Source: Desulfosporosinus nitroreducens (GTDB lineage: Bacteria > Bacillota > Desulfitobacteriia > Desulfitobacteriales > Desulfitobacteriaceae). Taken from it: 64,000 bases of DNA. Below are positions 34,072 through 41,595 of the stretch, one piece after another. Made by a program: the position numbers and the translations under genes. The stretch is from the NCBI RefSeq assembly GCF_023897015.1, contig NZ_JAMHFY010000020.1, forward strand, positions 33,749 through 97,748. The letters are read 5' to 3'. Position 1 is the stretch's first letter. The number at the start of each line of letters is the position of its first letter. Under the pieces are notes generated by a model. That model made no database searches. It had not been told where the DNA came from and saw nothing but the letters and a program-made list of their open reading frames with translations.

Positions 34072-34188
34072 CTCGTAATGATTATAGAATAAATACTAAT
34101 ACCTATGAGCTAACCAATCAAGTTATGGGATAGGCTTTTCTAGAGAAAATAATCATATAAGCCAAAAATGAGAGGAAGAATTAAAACT

Positions 34189-34557
34189 ATGAAATTTCGA
34201 TTTGATCACAACAACATCAATGTTTTTAACCTTGAAAAGAGCCTGAAGTTCTACAAGGAAGCTTTAGGGTTAATCGAGGTTAAAAGGCATGTGCAGGCGG
34301 ATGGGGAATTTATTCTTGTTTATCTTGGAGACGGTGATACTCAACATAGCCTGGAGCTGACTTGGTTAAGAGACAGAACTGAAACCTATAACTTAGGAGA
34401 AAATGAATTTCACGTTGCTTTTATGGTCGACGATTTTGAGGCAGCATACCAACATCACAAGAAAATGGGTTGTATCTGTTACGAAAATAAGGAAATGGGC
34501 ATATATTTCATCAATGATCCAGATAGTTATTGGGTAGAAATTATCCCTGGCAGGTAG
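34189..34557 (+). CDS. Glyoxalase/VOC-family protein (GloA-like)
   Basis: This 122-residue protein has the vicinal-oxygen-chelate fold of lactoylglutathione lyase. Metal ligand candidates are the His in DHNNINV, Glu in LELTW, His in NEFHVAF, and Glu in YWVEIIPGR. The family motif NLEKSLKFYKEALGL is clear. GAGGAAG lies before the ATG at 34189; seven more codons upstream are possible. In a Firmicute without glutathione the thiol partner would differ, or the protein may act on another metabolite. Confidence 0.87.
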   Translation: MKFRFDHNNINVFNLEKSLKFYKEALGLIEVKRHVQADGEFILVYLGDGDTQHSLELTWLRDRTETYNLGENEFHVAFMVDDFEAAYQHHKKMGCICYENKEMGIYFINDPDSYWVEIIPGR

Positions 34558-34582
34558 CAAAAACTTGGTTGACCTTTCTTGA

Positions 34583-34834
34583 TTAATTGTGTTGCGAATA
34601 CTCAAAGGTTAATGATCTATCTTTAAATTTATAAATGTCACTTTTTTTCTCCAAGTTCTGGATAACAGTTAAATTCCAATGATGATCATACTTAACCATA
34701 TAGAATTTTACTTCGTTTTTAAGTTTGGGATTATATATAAAACAGGCGTTTTCCAACTCCAATTCTTCACATTTTTCAATGATCCCCAAAATACGTTTTA
34801 TGGTTAATTCATCTAAATCCCAATAGGGTTTCAT
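34583..34834 (-). CDS. Hypothetical 83-residue protein
   Basis: The ATG at 34834 follows GGGAGATG. The product is soluble, starting MKPYWDLDELTIKRILGIIE, with acidic helices followed by strands rich in Tyr, Lys and His (YMVKYDHHWNL). It is convergent with the VOC gene. No family was recognised. Confidence 0.55.
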   Translation of the reverse strand: MKPYWDLDELTIKRILGIIEKCEELELENACFIYNPKLKNEVKFYMVKYDHHWNLTVIQNLEKKSDIYKFKDRSLTFEYSQHN

Positions 34835-35058
34835 GCTTTCATCTCCCATTCATTAGAAAAAGCTTTTTCTTAGTAAGGTTAACAAGTTACTACTACTACT
34901 ATACCTACTACTGGAATAAAGTTCTATACTTTAAGTTATAGGGAAGTAATAAAAGTTATGGTACAAATATAAAGGAAGTGGGCTTTAAAGCATTGTGATA
35001 TTGAAAAGGTACTTATATCAATTATTGATCAAAGTATATAGTTTTTGAGGAGGGCACT

Positions 35059-35631
35059 GTGACAGTACACAAATTTGATCCTGAAAATCGTAAAAAGCTT
35101 AATAGCAAGCAACGTCAGGCTATATTGCCGCCTATTCAGGTTTTAAAGGAGATTGGACTTGGATCTCACGATGCATGGGCAGACATTGGTTGTGGCACAG
35201 GTTTTTTCACGATACCGTTTGCTAATGAGGTGAAGCAAGTGTACGCACTCGATATTCGTTCTGAAATGCTTAGTGATCTCAGTGAAAGTCTTAATCAACT
35301 CGAAATTCATAATGTAGAGGTCCTTCAATCCGAAGAAAGCCGCTTTCCCTTACCCAATCATTTGATAGACGGAGTTTTAACTTCGCTTGTTTTACACGAA
35401 GTGGATCAACCCATTGATTTTTTTCGTGAATTAAATAGAATTCTTCAAATGGGAGGTAGATTGGTGGTGATCGAGTGGGCCAAAGCTTCTACGAAAATGG
35501 GGCCACCCCTTGACCACCGATTGTCCATTCAACAGTTGGATGATTGGGCACTTGAAACAGGTTTTATAAAAGTAAAGTCTTGGGAGTGGTCGGAAAATTT
35601 CATTGGGATTGAGTATTGCAAAGAACGTTGA
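35059..35631 (+). CDS. Class I SAM-dependent methyltransferase (UbiE-like fold)
   Basis: This 190-residue protein has SAM motif I WADIGCGTGFFTIPFA, the acidic strand VYALDIRSEML and motif IV-like GVLTSLVLHEVDQPIDFFRE, then LKxGG-like LQMGGRLVVIEW. It starts at a GTG directly behind GAGGAGGG. It is a single gene ended by a 24-bp-stem hairpin. The substrate is unknown. Confidence 0.87.
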   Translation: MTVHKFDPENRKKLNSKQRQAILPPIQVLKEIGLGSHDAWADIGCGTGFFTIPFANEVKQVYALDIRSEMLSDLSESLNQLEIHNVEVLQSEESRFPLPNHLIDGVLTSLVLHEVDQPIDFFRELNRILQMGGRLVVIEWAKASTKMGPPLDHRLSIQQLDDWALETGFIKVKSWEWSENFIGIEYCKER

Positions 35632-35696
35632 GGGACTGGACTTTTTACGGGGGCAATTGATAGTTAGCATTCATTCTAAGCCCTTAGTACTATGAA

Positions 35697-35750
35697 GATA
35701 CATCAATAAAAGGTACCGGATATTAGTCCGGTGCCTTTTATTGATGTATC
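35697..35750 (+). terminator. 24-bp stem terminator after the methyltransferase
   Basis: The arms at 35697-35720 and 35727-35750 are fully paired with one G-U, with a 6-base loop. The inner half (AAAAGGTACCGGA/TCCGGTGCCTTTT) looks like a normal terminator; the outer half extends it. Confidence 0.75.
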
Positions 35751-35952
35751 ATGCATGTGAATTATAAAGTAGTGCCATTTAAATAAACTTGGCCCAGCCT
35801 CTTGATCTCAGAAACAATCAGTAGTAAACTCTGGATACTGATATAGTTTCCTGTGAAGCCGTTAACTATCCCAGACCTACAGGTGTTATTCCAACTGTCT
35901 AAGAAGTCCCCAGAGGGGACTAAATGAGAAGAATGTAAAAGGTTTTCAAATT

Positions 35953-35981
35953 TTGACATTTACGAAGAATCAAAGTATAAA
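35953..35981 (+). promoter_or_regulatory. Consensus sigma-A promoter for the collapsed efflux operon
   Basis: TTGACA (35953-35958) and TATAAA (35976-35981) are 17 bases apart, which is nearly ideal, and they lie 25 bases before the ATG at 36006. The promoter survives although the genes behind it are broken. Confidence 0.8.
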
Positions 35982-36005
35982 TATGGGAAATTCAGGAGGT
36001 TCACC

Positions 36006-36165
36006 ATGCGCGAGAGAATTATTGAGGTTGCTACTGAGTTTATTAAACAATATGGATTAAGAGGGTTCACCTTGGATGACATCACCGGTGAACTGAGCAT
36101 GAGTAAAAAAACTCTCTATAAGTATTTTGCCTCCAAAAACGAACTGATCTCAGAAATCGTACAAA
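36006..36165 (+). pseudogene. TetR-family regulator, DNA-binding domain only
   Basis: A good ribosome binding site (AGGAGG) and ATG lead into a normal TetR helix-turn-helix: ATEFIKQYGLRGFTLDDITG, then SMSKKTLYKYFASKNEL. After about residue 53 the family match ends, and the frame runs out of phase over the following MFP relic to a stop at 36224. The ligand-binding domain is missing. A 72-residue product with an intact DNA-binding domain but no dimerisation domain could still be made. Confidence 0.82.
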
Positions 36166-36792
36166 GGGCAGCTGAAATCGAAAGCTCAAGTGGATCTAGA
36201 AGCCATACAAAATGCTTTGGCTGATACCGAACTTTATTCTGATATGGCCGGTTATGTGACAGATATCCTCTATAAGGAAGGGGAAAACTTAGCCGCCGGA
36301 TATCCCGTCATTGTTGTCCGTAACCAAGAACAGGTGATTGATGTCGGACTCGGTCAGACCGATGCCGCGAAAGTTAAGCCAGGGACAAAAGCTGTGGTCA
36401 AAGTCGGTAACTTTACCGGAGAGGGAGAAGTAACCCGCATCGATCAAGTACCGGATACTGAAACCCGCACTTATAATACTGAGATTAAATTGACGAAAGA
36501 AATTCCGCTTGAAGCCTATTTTATTGGTGCCACTGCGAGTGTTTCCCTGGCTTCCGGCGCAGAGAAAGGCATCTGGATCCCTATCTCTGCTGTGATGAAT
36601 GATGGAGAAGATTATGTTTTCCTTGTCCAAACCGACCGAGCTGTCAAAAAGAATATTAGCCTTAAAAACACTCAGGGCTTTAATGTCCGGGTCGAAGGGC
36701 TTAATTCGGGAGACATCATGGTAACCTCCGGTATGAAAGAATTAAGTGAGGGCATGAAAGTGACTATCGCTCCGACAGCAGGAGGACAATGA
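36166..36792 (+). pseudogene. RND membrane-fusion protein, 5'-truncated
   Basis: In the frame other than TetR's, the match starts at KGQLKSKAQVDLEAIQNALA, the second coiled-coil half of an HlyD/AcrA-type adaptor, and then runs intact through the lipoyl half, DMAGYVTDILYKEGE, beta-barrel and C-terminal domain to the stop. The signal peptide and first half are gone; the deletion joined this gene to tetR. Translation would have to begin at a GTG at 36190 or by coupling. It cannot be a working adaptor. Confidence 0.8.
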
Positions 36793-37322
36793 TGAAAAAG
36801 GGTCTAATTTATCAAGTCATCCATAATCGCCGTTTTACCCTTTTCTTCACTTTCATCGCAATCTTGCTCGGACTTTACAGTTACTATGTTATACCCAAAC
36901 AGGAAAGCCCAAATGTGAATGCGCCGTTTGCAATCATTATCGGTCTGCTTGCTTTCGGCCAGCCCCTATCCTTTACTGCTATGGTAGGGGTTGTCAGCCT
37001 AATGGGAGTAGTGATTAAAAATGCGATCCTTCTCATTGAATTTATCAACAGCGCCCGCCAAGAGGGCATGACGGTCACGGATGCCTGCTTCGATGCTGTC
37101 GGCAAACGCTACAGGCCAATTTTTCTAAGCGCCATGACCACGGTTATCGGCCTGGTTCCCTTAGCTCTCTCAGGCAGTGACCTGTTCGAACCGTTGTCTG
37201 TGGCGATTATGTGCGGGTTAACAGTCTCAACATTACTGACTTTAGTGATTATTCCGGTAATCTATAGTCTTTGGTTTTCAGATGGAACACTTACGACTGA
37301 GAAAAATAATTTGACAGTTTAG
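36789..37322 (+). pseudogene. RND efflux permease with a large internal deletion
   Basis: The ATG overlaps the adaptor stop, as in an intact operon. The first about 48 residues are the true N-terminus (RRFTLFFTFIAILLGLYSYY, then IPKQESPNVNAPFA). The frame then continues without a break into the last membrane helices (GVVSLMGVVIKNAILLIEF, SAMTTVIGLVPLALSGSD) to the natural end. About 800 of about 1,000 residues are missing, yet the junction is in frame, leaving a 177-residue membrane protein. It lacks the porter domains. Confidence 0.82.
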
Positions 37323-37333
37323 CGAGAAATCAC

Positions 37334-37385
37334 GACAAAAGAGACCTTATGAATTTTAAACGTCATAAAGGTCTCTTTTGTCTTT
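37334..37385 (+). terminator. Terminator of the efflux operon relic
   Basis: GACAAAAGAGACCTTATGA (37334-37352) pairs with the segment ending at 37382 with one bulge, followed by TTT. It lies 12 bases after the permease stop. Confidence 0.75.
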
Positions 37386-37509
37386 AACTAATAATATTAG
37401 AGAAAGATTCTGAAAATGTTAATTGAGTAAAGTTTTTGTTGGCAGTTGCTCTTCTGGAGGTAAGTGCCCTTTTGGTTTCTAGAGTACCTGACTTAAAGAA
37501 TCAAAAATG

Positions 37510-38370
37510 TTAGACAAATTCCCTAATTCTTTCATAGGAACGTTTAGTATCCTCATATCCTTGCTGAAGCAGTCTGTGGAGCTTTTGGGGATCTTTTTCC
37601 AATCGACCGACCTCTAATTCCTTTGAAGGTCTTATGACAACTGCCTTGCCTTCCTTTTCAAGGTGGTCAATATAATCCAGAGTTTCATTATAGTTCTTAT
37701 AACGGTTTAGCATGGTTTCAATTAATTGGGGGTAATTTCGATATTTCAGTTTTAGCAGAGTGTTGAATTTGCCAGGACGCTTTTTATAGCCTTTGTTTCT
37801 GGTTAAAACAATTATATTCTTGGTGTTACCATCTTTAATCGATTTTTTAATGGGTATGGAATCGGAAATACCGCCATCTAATAGTTCATAACCCTTATAA
37901 CTTACAATAGGGGATAACATTGGCAGGGAAGCGGACGCCCTTAAAGCCTGGAATTGCTCACCTAAATCGTTCTTATTCAGATACATCGGTTGACCAGATC
38001 GGCAGTCGGTTGCTCCGACCAAAAAAACACCAGGAGACTTATAAAAGGTCTCAAAATCAAACAAAACATGTTTATTGGGAATCTCATCAAAAATAAAATC
38101 CATACCGAAGTATGATTTGCTTAAGATTAGATTTCTTAGACTCATGTATCTCCAATCCTTAACGAACCCAATAATAACCTTTTCATTTCTTCTCTGTTGC
38201 CTGGAAATATAGGAAACAGCATTGCATGCTCCAGCTGAGACTCCTATTACATAATTGAAATATAAATCGTTTTCCATAAAATACTCCAAGACACCACAGG
38301 TATATAGTCCACGCATACCTCCGCCTTCAAGTACAAGTCCTACATTTTCCATATTGAAACACCCCATCAT
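37510..38370 (-). CDS. Patatin-like phospholipase (YjjU type)
   Basis: This 286-residue patatin-family acyl hydrolase has the oxyanion loop EGGGMRG, the nucleophile Ser45 in GVSAG, and the catalytic Asp in LDGGISDSIP. The C-terminal helical part is basic (KKRPGKFNTLLKLKYRNY). AAGGAGAGG lies before the ATG at 38370. The length and layout match YjjU/RssA-like bacterial patatins, which hydrolyse membrane lipids or lipid-like esters. It is a single gene. Confidence 0.9.
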   Translation of the reverse strand: MMGCFNMENVGLVLEGGGMRGLYTCGVLEYFMENDLYFNYVIGVSAGACNAVSYISRQQRRNEKVIIGFVKDWRYMSLRNLILSKSYFGMDFIFDEIPNKHVLFDFETFYKSPGVFLVGATDCRSGQPMYLNKNDLGEQFQALRASASLPMLSPIVSYKGYELLDGGISDSIPIKKSIKDGNTKNIIVLTRNKGYKKRPGKFNTLLKLKYRNYPQLIETMLNRYKNYNETLDYIDHLEKEGKAVVIRPSKELEVGRLEKDPQKLHRLLQQGYEDTKRSYERIREFV

Positions 38371-38949
38371 TTTATCCTCTCCTTAAGCCAAAGGAGCAGG
38401 GCAGTGAAATATAACACATATTACAGTCATCCTCTTTGAAAGATAACATTAAATTGTGCTATTGCCTCAAGCTAAGCAGAAGCTTCGACCAAAAATATTT
38501 AGGCCCCGAAACCTAGAATAACTATAGCATGGCAACTTTTAACATTCAACTAAAGGTCTGTAGGAGACAAAAAGCAATACTAAACGCCATTTGAAAATAA
38601 GTGACTTAACCTAAAAAAGCAAGGAGCACGTTGTGTCTACTAAAACGTGCTTCTTGCTTTTTAGGTTATTGGTTTCTCTTTAACAGAAAAAATACAAAAA
38701 CCCCATGAACTTATACCAATTACCTAATCAAACAGCGGTTGAGGCCATCTAGAACATAAACTCCCGTTGCATTACGGGTATAGGGGGGAGTTTGAGGGTT
38801 AACAATTTACCAATGTGAACACTTAGGAAGTTCTAAAACTTGGAACGAAAATTTGGAAAAATGTGAATATTGAATGGTTTGTTGGCTGAAATATAGAAAT
38901 TATGATAGGCATAACAAATGGAGCCGTTCAACCAGTTTTCATATTTTGA
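38371..38949. other. 579-base gap without a gene, with one long hairpin
   Basis: It separates the patatin and IclR genes, both on the minus strand. The long hairpin at 38608-38666 and a shorter AACTCCC/GGGAGTT inverted repeat near 38759-38794 are the visible structures. The first part is the upstream region of the patatin gene; the last part, after 38800, is AT-rich with no supported frame. Confidence 0.5.
38608..38666. repeat. About 25-bp stem hairpin
   Basis: AACCTAAAAAAGCAAGGAGC and following bases (38608-38632) pair with the segment 38643-38666, allowing one bulge and one G-U. It resembles the other long terminators of the window but has no gene directly before it on either strand. It may be left from a lost gene. 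Confidence 0.55.
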
Positions 38950-39720
38950 CTAACCCACAAATTCGGTTATTTCCTTAGAGAAATTTTTGGCAACCTCTGC
39001 GGCAAGTTGCATCTTATCACCAGTGAAAGAATTACTAAATCCTACAATATATATTGATGCTAAAAATAGACCGCTTTTGTCAAGCAGAGCTACACTCACA
39101 GCGTTAACCCCATGGAGATATTCCTGAAAATCAGTGGCATACCCTTGTTTGCGCACCTTTTGAAGCTCAATCAAATATTCATCAACATTAGTAATGGTTT
39201 TTTCTGTAAATTTAGGCAAGCCTCTCTCCATAATTATCCTTTTTTGGGCATCGTCCTCTAAATTTGCTAAAAAGGTCTTGGCAGATGATCCGGCAAAGAA
39301 AGGGAGTCTAGTCCCAATAGGAGCAGATATTTTTAATTCTGAGGAGCTTTCAGCCTTTTCGATGATTGTTAGACCGTCCTCATCAAAACGGCCTAAGAAG
39401 ACCGTCTCAGCAAAATCGTGCGCCAATTGGATCATATACGGACGCGCTATGCTCCTTAAACTAACTGAAGCTAACGATTGATTACTTAGTTGGATCAAAG
39501 CAGGCCCCAGCCTGAATTTTTTGTTTGATTCATCTTGGCGTAAAACACCTAAATCAAGAAATGCTTGAGTAACTCCATATACGGTACTTTTATTAAAATT
39601 TAATTGCCGTGAAATATCGCTTACACCCAATGTTCCCTGGGCTTTAGCAATTTCCTTTAAAATAGCAAATGATTTATATACCATGGGTGCGCTGTAATTG
39701 TTACTCTCTTTTGGAGCCAT
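38950..39720 (-). CDS. IclR-family transcriptional regulator
   Basis: This 256-residue regulator has the IclR layout. The winged helix-turn-helix (about 10-75) contains LGVSDISRQLNFNKSTVYG. The GAF-like effector domain contains VFLGRFDEDGLTIIEKAES, PFFAGSSAKTFLA and a late GVNAVSVALLD. The start could be the ATG at 39720 or a GTG three codons earlier. It is divergent from the molybdenum-hydroxylase operon, with a palindrome in between, so it most likely controls that operon in response to an aromatic or purine-like substrate. Confidence 0.92.
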   Translation of the reverse strand: MAPKESNNYSAPMVYKSFAILKEIAKAQGTLGVSDISRQLNFNKSTVYGVTQAFLDLGVLRQDESNKKFRLGPALIQLSNQSLASVSLRSIARPYMIQLAHDFAETVFLGRFDEDGLTIIEKAESSSELKISAPIGTRLPFFAGSSAKTFLANLEDDAQKRIIMERGLPKFTEKTITNVDEYLIELQKVRKQGYATDFQEYLHGVNAVSVALLDKSGLFLASIYIVGFSNSFTGDKMQLAAEVAKNFSKEITEFVG

Positions 39721-40184
39721 ATTTATCACCGGTTGACCTTTCGTTAAAATATTTTCGAATATTCGATACTCTGGCAGTCAGTTGAAATTCTATACAATAG
39801 ATATATATTATAATCACATAAATTACAATTAAGCAATGACTAATAACAAAAAATAGGATTACATATAAATTAATCCAATTTGGCTTAACTATTTCATATA
39901 AACAGGCTATAGCAAAATTTTTAGCGGAGTCAGGGTAGATTGAAGTGAATTGAACGGTATTCAAATAAGACGTATTGTCAGAAAAGTATGATATTTTCAT
40001 TTTGGAAGGTAACTTTAAGCTGATCACCGATAAATTTCTACCGTTCGGCGCGGTCTGCTTTTTTAAAATCATACTGCATGATAAAATTAAACTACTATAG
40101 GAAATGGTGTTTCCTATAGGAAACAAAATGATTTTTTAGTCATCAAAGGCCTAATACTAATCTTTATTTGAGGAGGGGATTAAT
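39721..40184. other. 464-base divergent control region
   Basis: It lies between the IclR gene and the hydroxylase operon. It contains the palindrome at 40097-40124. A 141-codon minus-strand frame covers much of it, but it has no ribosome binding site and is unlike any protein. The rest is AT-rich. Confidence 0.55.
40097..40124. promoter_or_regulatory. IclR-type operator candidate
   Basis: ATAGGAAA (40097-40104) and TTTCCTAT (40110-40117) are perfect inverted arms around TGGTG. A third half-site, ATAGGAAAC, follows at 40116-40124. The GGAAAT-TTTCC core resembles the IclR-family palindrome type (TGGAAATNATTTCCA for E. coli IclR). It is 61-88 bases before the first hydroxylase gene. Confidence 0.55.
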
Positions 40185-41054
40185 ATGTATCTACCTGATT
40201 TTGACTATTATGCGCCAGATAGTTTAGCGGAGACATGTGAAGCGCTTGAACGTTTTGGTGCCAAAGCCAAGGTCCTATCCGGGGGTACCGACATAATTAT
40301 AAAAATGAAAAGTGGACTTCTAAGCCCTGAAGTTCTAATTTCCCTAAAGAAATTAGAGGATCTTAAAAAGATCGACTACGTTAGTAAGAAAGGTGTTGTT
40401 ATCGGAGCTCTATCAACGCACAATGATTTAGTTAATTCTAAAATATTAAATGATAGATATCTGTCTGTTTCCGAAGCTGCACATAATATGGCCTCTAACC
40501 AGATTCGAAATATAGGGACTGTAGGAGGTAATCTTTGCAATGCAGTTCCTTCAGCAGATCTTCCCCCGATTCTTATAGCTTTGGGAGCTACAATTAAGCT
40601 CGTTGGAACCAAAGGCGAAAGAGTGATGTTATTAGAGGATTTGTTTACTGGTCCTATGAAGACTGTAATAGCCGAAAATGAAATTTTAACAGAAATCGTT
40701 ATACCTGATCAATCGTCAACTGGGAGTAACTACATCAAGTTCGGACTGCGTCGGTCGGGAGCACTGGCGGTAGTTGGCATTGCAGTGGCAGTAACCGTAA
40801 ACGGAGGAACAATTACGGAAGCTAAGATTGCAATTGGCGCTGCAGCTCCAACACCCATTCGGGCCCGTGAAGCAGAAAAATTCTTGCAGGGAAAAACTAT
40901 TAGTGATGATCTGTTGGCCGAGGCAGGGGTGATTGCTTCCGGCGAAAGCAAACCTATTTCCGATATCAGGGGTTCAGCCGAATATCGACGTGACTTGATT
41001 CGAGTGCTTACCAGGCGGGCATTGTACAAGGCTATTAACGAGGGGCATGTATAA
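40185..41054 (+). CDS. Molybdenum hydroxylase, FAD-binding (medium) subunit
   Basis: This 289-residue CoxM/XdhB/HcrB-type flavoprotein passes electrons between the FeS subunit and an external acceptor. FAD motifs are AKVLSGGTDIII near residue 30 and RNIGTVGGNLCNAVPSADLP near 110. The C-terminal CO-dehydrogenase flavoprotein domain is complete. It lacks the extra 4Fe-4S loop of Thauera HcrB, judging by the absence of added Cys. GAGGAGGGGATTAAT precedes the ATG. It is the first gene of a three-gene operon. Confidence 0.92.
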   Translation: MYLPDFDYYAPDSLAETCEALERFGAKAKVLSGGTDIIIKMKSGLLSPEVLISLKKLEDLKKIDYVSKKGVVIGALSTHNDLVNSKILNDRYLSVSEAAHNMASNQIRNIGTVGGNLCNAVPSADLPPILIALGATIKLVGTKGERVMLLEDLFTGPMKTVIAENEILTEIVIPDQSSTGSNYIKFGLRRSGALAVVGIAVAVTVNGGTITEAKIAIGAAAPTPIRAREAEKFLQGKTISDDLLAEAGVIASGESKPISDIRGSAEYRRDLIRVLTRRALYKAINEGHV

Positions 41055-41070
41055 GGAAGGGGGGAGAAAA

Positions 41071-41595
41071 ATGTCACAGGTAATAACCGATAAACATGGT
41101 ATTCAACACTATATGATTACAATTAACGTCAATGGGGATGATTATACACGGGTCGTTAAAGCGAACACTTTGCTTGTTAATGTTTTACGAGATGAGTTAG
41201 ATCTTACTGGGACAAAAAAAGGGTGCGAACTTGGTGATTGCGGCTCATGTACTATTTTGTTAGAGAATAAACCGGTAGATTCATGCATGATTTTAGCCAT
41301 TGAAGCTGATGGAAAAGAAATTACGACCATTGAAGGAATTGCCGAGAGTTCTGAGTTGGATAAAGTCCAGGAAGCGTTTATTAATAATGGTGCTATACAA
41401 TGCGGATATTGTACACCAGGGATGATTATTTCAGCCAAGGCTTTGTTAACCAGAAATCCCCATCCTAATGAGAAGGAGGTTCGTGAAGCCATTGCCGGTA
41501 ATCTATGTAGGTGTACTGGATTTGTGAACATAGTCAAGGCCGTCCTCAAAGTGTCAGAAGAGACTAACGATAAAGAGGTGATAAGCAATGAGTAA
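41071..41595 (+). CDS. Molybdenum hydroxylase, [2Fe-2S] (small) subunit
   Basis: This 174-residue subunit has two [2Fe-2S] clusters. The plant-ferredoxin-type set is KKGCELGDCGSCTILLENKP plus a later Cys, and the hydroxylase-specific set is QCGYCTPGMI and NLCRCTGF. The reading frame begins at 41047, overlapping the upstream stop, but AAGGAAGGGGGGAG points to the ATG at 41071. It is slightly longer than CoxS-type subunits because of an N-terminal extension (TDKHGIQHYMITI). It is coupled to the large subunit by an 8-base overlap. Confidence 0.93.
   Translation: MSQVITDKHGIQHYMITINVNGDDYTRVVKANTLLVNVLRDELDLTGTKKGCELGDCGSCTILLENKPVDSCMILAIEADGKEITTIEGIAESSELDKVQEAFINNGAIQCGYCTPGMIISAKALLTRNPHPNEKEVREAIAGNLCRCTGFVNIVKAVLKVSEETNDKEVISNE

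Noticed and set aside
35762..35959. 65-codon minus-strand frame opposite the tetR promoter
   Set aside because: It has no ribosome binding site, its first codons lie in the -35 region of the consensus promoter, and no domain was recognised. A genuine fragment cannot be fully excluded.
39701..40126. 141-codon minus-strand frame upstream of IclR
   Set aside because: It covers the divergent promoter and palindrome, overlaps the IclR start, and has a low-complexity hydrophobic composition with no ribosome binding site.
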